A DNA stretch of 35,949 nucleotides from the IMG/VR virus record IMGVR_UViG_3300030116_005896, positions 1 through 35,949 of that record; one strand, 5' to 3'. Below the pieces are notes generated by a model. The model did no database searches and was not told the DNA's origin. It saw only the letters and a program-made list of their open reading frames with translations. How positions within the stretch are numbered: the first letter of the stretch is position 1; the number at the start of each line of letters is the position of its first letter. The position numbers and the translations under genes were made by a program. The DNA comes from a virus. Positions 28,834 to 35,737 of this stretch are shown piece after piece.

Positions 28834-28871
28834 GGGGAGCAACCCGAAAAAGGTAGGGTGGGTCGCTCCCC
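28834..28871 (+). repeat. GC-rich stem-loop after RecA-like gene
   Basis: GGGGAGCAACCC (28834-28845) and GGGTCGCTCCCC (28860-28871) pair at 11 of 12 positions around a 14-base purine-rich loop. It begins right after the stop codon. No U-tract follows, so I read it as a stabilising or processing hairpin, not a terminator. Confidence 0.6.
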
Positions 28872-28930
28872 TGGAAAAACACACCCTCCCAGATTAAACA
28901 CTTTGACCTTGAACCACAAGGGAGATTTTT

Positions 28931-29383
28931 ATGAATCCAGAGGAACTCGATAGCGAGTGGACAATTGACCTTAGCGAAGCACAGACTTCTAACAAGAAGC
29001 CTGCAAATGATGACCCTAAACGATACTGCATTCCTGATGGGGAGTATGCCGTACGTGTTACCAACGTGAACAAGGAAGAATCCAAAGCGGGTAATCCTAT
29101 GTTCGTGTGGGACTTTGAGGTTTGTGATGGACCTCATACCGGACACTCTATGCGTGTCTGGACTGCCATGACGCCAGCAGCGTTGTGGAAACTGTCTGAG
29201 ACTGTTGAGTCCCTAGGGCTCGGCGAGAACGGACAAGCTGTGAAGTTCACCAAGCAGAAAGCCTTGGGGCGTCGTGCGTTGGCCCAGGTTGAAGCTGAGG
29301 AGTACAACAAGAAGTGGAACTCCAAGATCCAGAAGTTGTTCCCTCACCCTGATGGGCCAATCATGGATGATATCCCATTCTGA
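28931..29383 (+). CDS. DUF669 protein, probable single-strand DNA-binding partner
   Basis: A 150-residue DUF669-type protein: IPDGEYAVRVTNVNKEESKA near residue 37-56, FVWDFEVCDGPHTGHSM near 58-80, LWKLSETVESLGLG near 92-105, GRRALAQVEAEEY near 115-128. It ends with the acidic-aromatic tail MDDIPF, like the tails of bacterial SSB proteins that recruit partners. In phages this family sits with AAA_24 proteins and probably coats or handles single strands. AAGGGAGATTTTT precedes the ATG. Identity is clear; the SSB-like role is an inference. Confidence 0.8.
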   Translation: MNPEELDSEWTIDLSEAQTSNKKPANDDPKRYCIPDGEYAVRVTNVNKEESKAGNPMFVWDFEVCDGPHTGHSMRVWTAMTPAALWKLSETVESLGLGENGQAVKFTKQKALGRRALAQVEAEEYNKKWNSKIQKLFPHPDGPIMDDIPF

Positions 29384-29406
29384 AAACTGTATTGATCTAG
29401 CTGAGA

Positions 29407-29429
29407 GGGGTGGGGTTTATCCCCGCCCC
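29407..29429 (+). repeat. GC-rich hairpin before DNA polymerase gene
   Basis: GGGGTGGGG (29407-29415) and CCCCGCCCC (29421-29429) pair over 9 bp (one G-U type pair) around TTTAT. It ends 24 bases before the GTG start. Like the 28834 hairpin it has no T-run. Confidence 0.55.
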
Positions 29430-29452
29430 ACTTGGCGAAAGGAAAAACACAC

Positions 29453-31144
29453 GTGATCATAGATACAGATAACTTCAGTTGGGCTATCAACCAAATCAGC
29501 AAACACGATCTTGTATTCGTAGACCTGGAGACCACTGGGCTCGAACCGTTTAACGGGGATAAGATTTGTGGCGTTGCTGTAATGGTTGGGGAAAACTCCA
29601 TGTACTTCCCCTTCCGCCATACCGTTGGCGCAAATCTACCAGCGGATTATATGTCCAAACTTGGACCTTACTTATCTGACCCTCACAAAACTTACTGTGG
29701 GCACAACTACAAGTTTGACCTCAAGTTCCTACACTGCGCTGGAGTAAAACTACCTGAGAAGATTCTCGATACTATGATTGCAGCGCACCTGGTGTACGAG
29801 GAGGAGAAGTCTTTTGGCCTCAAGCAGCTAGGTGACAAGTACTTGGGCAAGGGGGCCAGTGATGAATCCAGCATACTTGACGATAAGCTAAACCTGTTTG
29901 GCTTCAAGAAGTCAGAGATGTACCGACTACCTGCATCAGACGTAGCGCTTTACGCTGAGCAGGATGTAAAGTTAACCGCTAGACTACTGTCTTTATTCCA
30001 AGATTTATTAAAGCAGGAGAAAAATATAGACCTGTTTAAAGAGGTCTGTAAGTTCGAACTGCTTATCACCAGGATGGAAATCCTTGGCATACATATCGAC
30101 ACAAACAGGGTTCGCCAATTCATGGCGGAAGCTAAGACCCAAATCAACAAAGTAGGTCTAAGCATTCGTCAAATGAGGGGGCGTAGTATCAACCCTGGTT
30201 CTCCCCAACAAGTAACCGACTGGCTAGGTACACCAGATTCAAAGAGCCGTACTCTTGAAAGGTTGAAAAGAAACCGCAAAGAGTGTGAAGCTATCTTGAA
30301 TTATCGTGCCTGGTCCAAAGTAAAGAACACCTATTACAGTCCCTTCATCCAACAGGTGGACCCTGATGGAAACATCCACCCAACATTTAGAATGACTGGG
30401 ACTGTATCTGGAAGACTATCCTGCTCTAAGCCCAACTTACATGCGGTTCCCCGCAAGTCTGACATATACAAAGTCAAGAACTGCATACGGGCTAGAGCAG
30501 GGTACGTCTTATCAGAGATAGATTATAGCCAGGCTGAGATTAGAGTTGGGTCTCACTACGCCAGAGAAAACAAGATGCTTGAGATGATTCGCTCAGGTGT
30601 AGACATCCACACTCAGACGGCTAAGGAAGTAGGCATAGACCGCTTCATAGCCAAGACCCTCAACTTCAGTATCATCTACGGTATCGGGCCAATGGCTTTG
30701 GCAGAGAACTTGGAGATATCTGAGGAAGAGGCTCGCACTTATCTCAACAAGTACAACAAGAAGTTCCCAGGCTTCCGAAGACTCTTATACAACGCACAGA
30801 CAGCAGCCGAGACCAGAGGCTACATCCAGATGTATACGGGACGCAGGAGGCATTTCAGGGGCGAAGACGCTCCTTACCACAAGGCCATCTCCTACCTTAT
30901 CCAGGGGTCAGCAGCCGAGATGCTACGCACTTCGATGTGTAGGATCTGGGATGAGTTAGACCGTGACGTTGTAAGGATGGTTCTTACAGTTCATGACAGT
31001 ATCCTCTTTGAGATTAAAGAGGGTTACGAGAAAGAAATCATTCCAGAGATTCTTCAGATCATGAACGACCAAAGGTGGTGCTCGTCACCTATCAAGAGTG
31101 ATGCAGACGTAGGGTTGTACTGGGGTGAAATGACAGCCTTCTAA
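29453..31144 (+). CDS. polA: Family A DNA polymerase with 3'-5' exonuclease
   Basis: A 563-residue replicative polymerase. The start is set at GTG 29453, preceded by AAAGGAAAAACACAC like its neighbours; an in-frame TTG 21 bases upstream would put this leader inside the protein. Exonuclease: DLET (Asp24, Glu26), NYKFDLKFLH, YAEQDVKLT. Polymerase: motif A DYSQAEIR (Asp357), motif B RFIAKTLNFSIIYG (Arg397, Lys401, Phe405, Tyr409), motif C VHDS (His514, Asp515). The residue matching E. coli Phe762 is Phe405. No 5'-3' exonuclease domain. It would copy the phage genome with the primase-helicase. Confidence 0.95.
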   Translation: MIIDTDNFSWAINQISKHDLVFVDLETTGLEPFNGDKICGVAVMVGENSMYFPFRHTVGANLPADYMSKLGPYLSDPHKTYCGHNYKFDLKFLHCAGVKLPEKILDTMIAAHLVYEEEKSFGLKQLGDKYLGKGASDESSILDDKLNLFGFKKSEMYRLPASDVALYAEQDVKLTARLLSLFQDLLKQEKNIDLFKEVCKFELLITRMEILGIHIDTNRVRQFMAEAKTQINKVGLSIRQMRGRSINPGSPQQVTDWLGTPDSKSRTLERLKRNRKECEAILNYRAWSKVKNTYYSPFIQQVDPDGNIHPTFRMTGTVSGRLSCSKPNLHAVPRKSDIYKVKNCIRARAGYVLSEIDYSQAEIRVGSHYARENKMLEMIRSGVDIHTQTAKEVGIDRFIAKTLNFSIIYGIGPMALAENLEISEEEARTYLNKYNKKFPGFRRLLYNAQTAAETRGYIQMYTGRRRHFRGEDAPYHKAISYLIQGSAAEMLRTSMCRIWDELDRDVVRMVLTVHDSILFEIKEGYEKEIIPEILQIMNDQRWCSSPIKSDADVGLYWGEMTAF

Positions 31145-31171
31145 GATAGTCTAATATTAAGGGGGAATAAT

Positions 31172-31378
31172 ATGACTAGACCTAAAACTACTTACTGTCA
31201 GAATTGCATAACTATTACGGATAAGCTATCTTTGGAAGATTACGGGGAAAGAAAATTTTGGATCTGCGCTAAGTGTAAGTTCCCGCTCCCGAAGAAAGCT
31301 TATGAGTTGGGTTACAAAGTTTCTGGAAAAGCTTGGGGTGAAGACTTGTACAGAAAAAAGGGAATCAGGAACAGCTAG
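31172..31378 (+). CDS. Small zinc-ribbon protein, 68 residues
   Basis: Two CxxC pairs, CQNC (about 9-12) and CAKC (about 32-35), 19 residues apart, make a probable zinc ribbon. The C-terminal half is basic (KKAYELGYKVSGKAWG). It follows the polymerase with AGGGGGAATAAT before the ATG. Possibly a DNA- or protein-binding accessory; no specific family recognised. Confidence 0.7.
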   Translation: MTRPKTTYCQNCITITDKLSLEDYGERKFWICAKCKFPLPKKAYELGYKVSGKAWGEDLYRKKGIRNS

Positions 31379-31386
31379 GAGGGGAT

Positions 31387-31818
31387 ATGTTCAAAACAAA
31401 GGGGCACGCACAGGGGTATGCAAAAGAAGATCTGAAACTTTTGCAAGAGTACATCAAGAATTTAGATACTGACATTAAGGACGTAGCTGCAAAAGCTTCT
31501 CAATATAAAAGATTAGAGTTGGAAGAAATGGAATCAAATGAGTACCTGGCAGAGGTACCTCCAAGAGATTTCTATGACATGTTCACTCAACTCATCAGGG
31601 ATTTGAAAGCATGTAAGAAAACTCTTCATGTCATGGAGAGAAAAGTAGATAGAGTTATGAGTCAGTCAAAACCTAAGTACAAGATTTTAGATTGGGTTTT
31701 ACTTATACCGCTATTTGAAAAATTTGGATGGGTGGACAATGGGCAAATATCAGCGGGAGAAGGGAGCACGGTTCGAGAGGGAAGTCGCCAACGTTCTGAA
31801 GTCCGTGTTCGGTGGTAG
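31387..31818 (+). CDS. Unknown coiled-coil protein, 143 residues
   Basis: AGGAGGGGATATG start. Residues about 12-100 are helical and charged (EDLKLLQEYIKNLDTDIKDV, FYDMFTQLIRDLKACKKTLHVMERKVDRV), followed by a hydrophobic KILDWVLLIPLFEKFGW that may touch the membrane or a partner. The last 25 residues overlap the next gene in another frame and look like frame noise (STVREGSRQRSEVRVRW). Confidence 0.65.
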   Translation: MFKTKGHAQGYAKEDLKLLQEYIKNLDTDIKDVAAKASQYKRLELEEMESNEYLAEVPPRDFYDMFTQLIRDLKACKKTLHVMERKVDRVMSQSKPKYKILDWVLLIPLFEKFGWVDNGQISAGEGSTVREGSRQRSEVRVRW

Positions 31819-32086
31819 AACAACTAGATCGTCAGGGCAATGCTTCTCTGGCGATACCAGGGCAGATGTGGACTGCCCTGAGATTTGGGTAGAGTGTAAA
31901 GTTGGGGCACGTCCCAACATCAAGGCTGCTCTTGAACAGGCAGAGGAAGCCAAGGCTTCTAGCGGCGCATCAAAGATGTGTGTCGCTGTATGCAAATGGG
32001 ATAGGCAGCCAGCAACAGCAACTATGAGACTCGATGACTTCGTGAAAGTTTTGAGTCTCGCATACGGAGATAAGTACAATGAATGA
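31739..32086 (+). CDS. PD-(D/E)XK endonuclease, Holliday-junction-resolvase-like
   Basis: A 115-residue protein of the archaeal-Hjc-like PDDEXK fold: KGARFEREVANVLKSVFGG (Glu near residue 13), RSSGQCFSGDTRADVDCPEIWVECKVG with Asp (about 48-50), Glu and Lys of the ECK motif (about 56-58), then a helix NIKAALEQAEEA. It would cut branched DNA before packaging or in recombination. The start at 31739 is chosen for length and family fit; it overlaps the previous gene by 80 bases and has only GGTGG as a weak ribosome site. Confidence 0.75.
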   Translation: MGKYQREKGARFEREVANVLKSVFGGRTTRSSGQCFSGDTRADVDCPEIWVECKVGARPNIKAALEQAEEAKASSGASKMCVAVCKWDRQPATATMRLDDFVKVLSLAYGDKYNE

Positions 32087-32273
32087 AGTTACTAAACCAA
32101 AGAGCGCCAGAGGTAGAGCTAAGGACAACCTTCGGGACACTATTGCAATCGCAGCGATGCAGGGGATTTTAGCAAGCTCCTCATCTATGAGATTTGGAAG
32201 TGAGAAGGCACTCGCTAAGCATGCTTATGAACTGGCGGAGGCGATGATTGAGTACAGGAACTCTAATATGTGA
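32079..32273 (+). CDS. Small phage protein, 64 residues
   Basis: Overlaps the nuclease gene by 8 bases, with GGAGATAAGTACA before the ATG. The sequence has the pattern of a very common unnamed phage protein: RDTIAIAAMQGILAS, then ALAKHAYELAEAMIEYRN. Helical; function unknown. Confidence 0.7.
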   Translation: MNEVTKPKSARGRAKDNLRDTIAIAAMQGILASSSSMRFGSEKALAKHAYELAEAMIEYRNSNM

Positions 32274-32296
32274 GTAACCGGGGGGAAAACACACAC

Positions 32297-33049
32297 ATGA
32301 AAATAAAACCTATCTTATATCTAGTCTGCGCAATGGCAGTAGTCTTGAAGTGTTGGTTAACCGTACGGTTCTGCTGGGAGTTGGACGGTAATAACGTTGA
32401 GGCTACAGTGCTTGGACTTATCAATGACCTGGCCCAGCTTGGGTTTGGTTTGATGGCAGTCTACTTCTACGGCGTCAGAAAGGTAGCTCTGTATGGTTTG
32501 TCAGCTGCTTGCACCGTAGTCTCTATCATAGCCAGCTTGGGGTTCTTTATCCAATCGGACAAAGTTTCCCAGGTCAAAGCTGTGGAGAGGACAGCAAATT
32601 ACCAGCAACTTCTGTCTAAAAAGGAGAGGCTTGTGGGGATGAATGCTTCTGACCTACAGGTTGCTCTAAGGTATGAGGGTTACAATAGAATCACAGATGC
32701 TAAGAATCTTAGAGCTGTGGTGGCTGATAGGGAAGATCAGATAAGCTATATAGCTCTGGAGATTGACAAGCTGGAGCAAGCCCCGCCAGAAGAGATAGGC
32801 TCTCCTATGTTTGCGGGACTTGCAACCATGACCGGATGGACTTCATCCAATATAAGAATGGTTTCATACATCTACTTGTCCATTCTTCTAGAGATCATAG
32901 CCTTGGTTAGCTTGGCCTTTACTGCACCAAAACCTGTTTCACGTGAAACTGTTATAGAGTCGGTGGCTCCTCTGGCTTACCTAACAGACGGGGGTCTGAG
33001 TAACCGTTTGGATACAACTGAAAACATTGCCAGCCCCAGGTATGCGTAA
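32297..33049 (+). CDS. Four-span membrane protein, 250 residues
   Basis: The start at 32297 is set by GGGGGAAAACACACACATG. Membrane spans near residues 5-25 (ILYLVCAMAVVLKCWL), 40-62 (LGLINDLAQLGFGLMAVYFY), 65-88 (VALYGLSAACTVVSIIASLG) and 195-215 (YIYLSILLEIIALVSLAFTA), with a charged helical loop between the third and fourth (about 90-170). No family recognised. It is the last rightward gene, and its 3' end overlaps the opposing gene by 98 bases. Confidence 0.7.
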   Translation: MKIKPILYLVCAMAVVLKCWLTVRFCWELDGNNVEATVLGLINDLAQLGFGLMAVYFYGVRKVALYGLSAACTVVSIIASLGFFIQSDKVSQVKAVERTANYQQLLSKKERLVGMNASDLQVALRYEGYNRITDAKNLRAVVADREDQISYIALEIDKLEQAPPEEIGSPMFAGLATMTGWTSSNIRMVSYIYLSILLEIIALVSLAFTAPKPVSRETVIESVAPLAYLTDGGLSNRLDTTENIASPRYA

Positions 33050-33266
33050 CATTGCTACTCAGTAGATAGGTACGGTTCTGGTAAGTAACTAACGGGAAAC
33101 CAGCGGCAATAGATTCCCCAGTGAGCTTACCTTCAACCCAACGGTCTGTACAAGGTTCAACGAACATAACGTCTACACCGATTTTAGCTGATTTCGGTGT
33201 AGGCGTGCAGTCCGCGCAGCTGATACTCAGGATTATCAAGGGCAACAAACCTTTTAGCTTACTCAT
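32952..33266 (-). CDS. Small exported protein, 104 residues
   Basis: Begins MSKLKGLLPLIILSISCADC, a signal-peptide-like start with Cys17 and Cys20; the lipobox is imperfect (SISC), so it may be secreted or lipid-anchored. The rest is beta-like with further cysteines (FVEPC, GWQCF). Start overlaps the previous stop (ATGA-type) after GGGGCGGG. It is the last gene of the leftward lysis arm and overlaps the rightward membrane-protein gene by 98 bases. It might be an outer spanin-like protein, but the sequence does not prove this. Confidence 0.55.
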   Translation of the reverse strand: MSKLKGLLPLIILSISCADCTPTPKSAKIGVDVMFVEPCTDRWVEGKLTGESIAAGFPLVTYQNRTYLLSSNVTHTWGWQCFQLYPNGYSDPRLLGKPEEPPTL

Positions 33267-33613
33267 TTACCCGCCCCTGGTTTCTTGTAGTTAATGCTTT
33301 CAACCGCCTGGTGTAGCAGTAGACCAAACACTTGGATTGATTTGTGCTCCATGTCAGCCTCGGAGAAGAAGTTGATTGCTTCCACAATCTCGTGCCAGAA
33401 AGTCTCCCAGGCTAAAGTGTTATTCATATTAGTATTGATAGCGATCACCAGATTAGACGGGTCAAAGTAGCCGTAACAATCATCCAGGTTTTCTCTAACC
33501 ACCTCGATGGTGTGGCCAGCGATGGTCACTTCAACAGGCAGCTTTTTGGACCGGCTCTTCTTTTTCTTAGAGCTGTTAGGTTTAGGGGGTATGCTCTTGT
33601 AGTATATTTTCAT
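33263..33613 (-). CDS. Phage metallopeptidase-like protein with degenerate HEXXH
   Basis: A 116-residue protein; the start at 33613 is chosen for the AAGGGGAG site and ATGA overlap with the previous gene. The N-terminal 30 residues are lysine-rich. The centre ETFWHEIVEAINFF matches the region that in related phage proteins contains HEXXH, but here it reads HEIVE, with Glu in place of the second His. The C-terminal QVFGLLLHQAVESINY fits the same family. It may bind metal poorly or be a non-catalytic relative. Confidence 0.6.
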   Translation of the reverse strand: MKIYYKSIPPKPNSSKKKKSRSKKLPVEVTIAGHTIEVVRENLDDCYGYFDPSNLVIAINTNMNNTLAWETFWHEIVEAINFFSEADMEHKSIQVFGLLLHQAVESINYKKPGAGK

Positions 33614-34350
33614 CTGATTAACTCCCCTTCTAAGATACAACTCTTGTTAACTATTGGTATTGATTGAAGAATAGGTGTGCCGTCCTTGTGGATATACCCC
33701 ACACCAAAGCCCGTCACCCACTCAGCAGCCATGGACGCTTGGTTGGCGTAGTCGATTTGACTTATATCCCCCAGCCACCCAAACATCGCAGCGGTTAGAA
33801 GCTGACCCTGGACATTGTTCCTGGTAATCGTTGCGCACCTATGAGTGTGGCCAATGATAACCGAGGACCCTAGCTTGGCTGCCGCAGTCCGGTGAGCACT
33901 TTGCCCTGATGACCCATAGTCATGAGATACAACTAGATTACCTAACTTCAATTGTTTTCTATATGGAATGTACTCCCAGTTATTTTCAGACAGTTCAAAT
34001 AGCTTATCTGTTTCCACCATGCCGAATAGCTCAGGTGCTTTCGACATTACATACCGCTCTAGTCGGTACTCATGGTTACCAGATAGATAGATTTTGCGTG
34101 GTACGTCTAAACGCTCAATCCTGGCCAGGCACTTGCGTACGGCCTTTACTTCATCTTGAAGTAGAGCCACCCGATTGGGTGATTTGTCGTGAGAGCTGAC
34201 AGAGTAGAAGTCAGCAAAGTCGCCAAGGATAACGAGAACATCAGGCTGGAATCGGTCAATGGCTTTTAGTGCAATCTTGAATGCAGATTGGTCATGATAC
34301 GGTACGTGTGTATCAGGGATGAAGAAAACTTTCTTTACTCCCCGAATCAT
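33610..34350 (-). CDS. Calcineurin-like metallophosphoesterase
   Basis: A 246-residue enzyme with the full set of metal ligands: DTH (Asp13, His15), GDF (Asp44), GNHE (Asn92, His93), SHD (His143) and GHTH (His168, His170). It would hydrolyse a phosphoester using two metals; its substrate in phages of this kind is not known. GGGGATAATA precedes the ATG. It overlaps the next gene by 4 bases and follows the endolysin-like gene by 23 bases. Confidence 0.9.
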   Translation of the reverse strand: MIRGVKKVFFIPDTHVPYHDQSAFKIALKAIDRFQPDVLVILGDFADFYSVSSHDKSPNRVALLQDEVKAVRKCLARIERLDVPRKIYLSGNHEYRLERYVMSKAPELFGMVETDKLFELSENNWEYIPYRKQLKLGNLVVSHDYGSSGQSAHRTAAAKLGSSVIIGHTHRCATITRNNVQGQLLTAAMFGWLGDISQIDYANQASMAAEWVTGFGVGYIHKDGTPILQSIPIVNKSCILEGELIR

Positions 34351-34373
34351 TATTATCCCCTATGTTAGTGTCA

Positions 34374-34964
34374 TTAGAACCTCAGATTATTCAGATCTCG
34401 TTTGTCGATCAGTGTGTACGTAAACTTGTCCCAACCCCTCAGAGCAATCTGAGTTCGGCACAACTTCATTAGTCTTTGAAAGTCAGCTTCTCTAGCAAAG
34501 ACTTGGCACCCCGCTGACCATCGGTCTACACGAGTAGATACTTTTCCAGCCTTATGTATATTGATGCCGTAGAAACCTTCAGCTACTTCATTTGAATTTA
34601 AATCCAGTATAGTGTCCCGGTTTGCATCTCGGTAAACCTTCACAGGTCCATTCCTTTGACACAGTGCGGTGTATTGTTTTCTATGTAGGTCTAAAGACCA
34701 TACGCCCCGATACTGCCCAGGGACCAGGATGGCTGTGCCTTTTACGTTCTGTGGATTTTCAAGATGATAGTGACCGGGATCGGTCGTCGCTGGCCAGTAC
34801 TCTACCTTCCAATGTCCGTCCTCTAGGTACGCGCAACCCAGTAGATCATCGAAAGCATTGTAATTTAGATTGCATCTAATGCCGAATATATTTAAATCAA
34901 AGTCACCGCTATCAAATACAGCGTGACCTAAATTCTTCATGTGCTCCAATATTAGCGGTAGCAT
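34374..34964 (-). CDS. Probable peptidoglycan enzyme (endolysin candidate), H...SAGC motif
   Basis: A 196-residue protein of a widespread phage family: FDLNIFGIR near 22-30, ATTDPGHYHLENP near 59-71, GTAILVPGQYRGVW near 76-89, GINIHKAG (His137) and WSAGCQVF (Ser150, Cys153). The His, 13 residues, Ser-x-Gly-Cys pattern resembles the active site of YkuD-type L,D-transpeptidases, with Ala instead of the second His. Its place between holin-like and late genes fits a lysis enzyme. GAGGGGACAAT precedes the ATG. Endolysin role is inferred; no signal peptide is seen. Confidence 0.7.
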   Translation of the reverse strand: MLPLILEHMKNLGHAVFDSGDFDLNIFGIRCNLNYNAFDDLLGCAYLEDGHWKVEYWPATTDPGHYHLENPQNVKGTAILVPGQYRGVWSLDLHRKQYTALCQRNGPVKVYRDANRDTILDLNSNEVAEGFYGINIHKAGKVSTRVDRWSAGCQVFAREADFQRLMKLCRTQIALRGWDKFTYTLIDKRDLNNLRF

Positions 34965-34973
34965 ATTGTCCCC

Positions 34974-35147
34974 TCACCATGTGACCCTCACCCCGGTTAA
35001 TGCTTCCCATTGCTTATTAGTATTAGCGCCAGCAGAGGCAAATAGAGAAACCGAGTCGCTAACTCGATGATCAAGACGAGCGTCAATCCTACCGACATCA
35101 TTATTAATACCGGCAATAAGATTAAACGCTCCCGAACCTTGGCCCAT
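34974..35147 (-). CDS. Small protein before endolysin, 57 residues (frame uncertain)
   Basis: The frame INNDVGRIDARLDHRVSDSV then SLFASAGANTNKQWEALTGV and a final VTW looks like real protein, and its stop lies just 9 bases before the endolysin start, as expected in this tight operon. The start at 35147 with AGGGGATCGAAAAG is my choice. The frame stays open further upstream (GIEERVNAALQGIEK), but without a standard start codon. A competing frame (34997-35173) encodes a two-span hydrophobic 58-residue peptide. Confidence 0.4.
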   Translation of the reverse strand: MGQGSGAFNLIAGINNDVGRIDARLDHRVSDSVSLFASAGANTNKQWEALTGVRVTW

Positions 35148-35185
35148 CTTTTCGATCCCCTGTAACGCCGCATTAACTCGTTCTT

Positions 35186-35434
35186 CTATTCCTCCGTCGA
35201 TGACGGCTCCTGCTTTTTTACAAGCTCTTTAGCTGCTCCAATCTGAGCAACTCCCTGCACCTCTTTACCCTTCACCATTGAACGGCCAGCAGCGTAAGAG
35301 CTGCCGCACACTGCGGAAAGAATACCACCAGCAATAGTGGTCCACTGGTTCTCGCCAACACTGGCCAGGATAAGACCGCCAACCATCCCTACTAAGTTCA
35401 ACCAGAATTCAGTTGATTTAAATCCGCTCTTCAC
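35186..35434 (-). CDS. Holin-like membrane protein, 82 residues
   Basis: It starts MKSGFKSTEFWLNLVGMVGG, continues with a second hydrophobic stretch TIAGGILSAVCGSSYAAGRS and ends in a charged tail KEVQGVAQIGAAKELVKKQEP. Two membrane spans, a short loop and a charged C-terminus are the layout of class II holins, and the KSTEFWL start is familiar from phage holins. It would form membrane holes that let the endolysin reach the wall. It overlaps the previous gene by 17 bases. Confidence 0.75.
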   Translation of the reverse strand: MKSGFKSTEFWLNLVGMVGGLILASVGENQWTTIAGGILSAVCGSSYAAGRSMVKGKEVQGVAQIGAAKELVKKQEPSSTEE

Positions 35435-35714
35435 GACGTGCCTCCCTTAATGCTTCTTCCCTAGCAGTCTGTTTAGTCCAGTTGATTCTTACCTCTTCCC
35501 TGAACTCACAGAACTCCCGATGAAAATCGGATGTCTTGTCTGTTAAATTTTCAACGTTGTCTTGAAGTTCTTTTACTTGCAGTTCAAGTAAACTAATACG
35601 AGTATAGACGGTCCCGCCATTCTTCTTGGCCATCTGTTTCTCGACCAATTTTATCAGAGCCATTACGACTCCAACCAGGGCTGCGGTGCCCGCAGGTTGT
35701 GTAAGCTCTTCCAT
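35418..35714 (-). CDS. Membrane-anchored coiled-coil protein, 98 residues
   Basis: An N-terminal span about residues 7-24 (AGTAALVGVVMALIKLVEK), then a long coiled coil (ISLLELQVKELQDNVENLTDKT ... REEALREARREE). This layout is seen in inner-membrane spanins and in holin-associated proteins. GGGGATGGGGG precedes the ATG. It overlaps the holin-like gene by 17 bases, supporting a joint lysis role. Confidence 0.65.
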   Translation of the reverse strand: MEELTQPAGTAALVGVVMALIKLVEKQMAKKNGGTVYTRISLLELQVKELQDNVENLTDKTSDFHREFCEFREEVRINWTKQTAREEALREARREERI

Positions 35715-35737
35715 CCCCCATCCCCTTTGTCCCCGTA

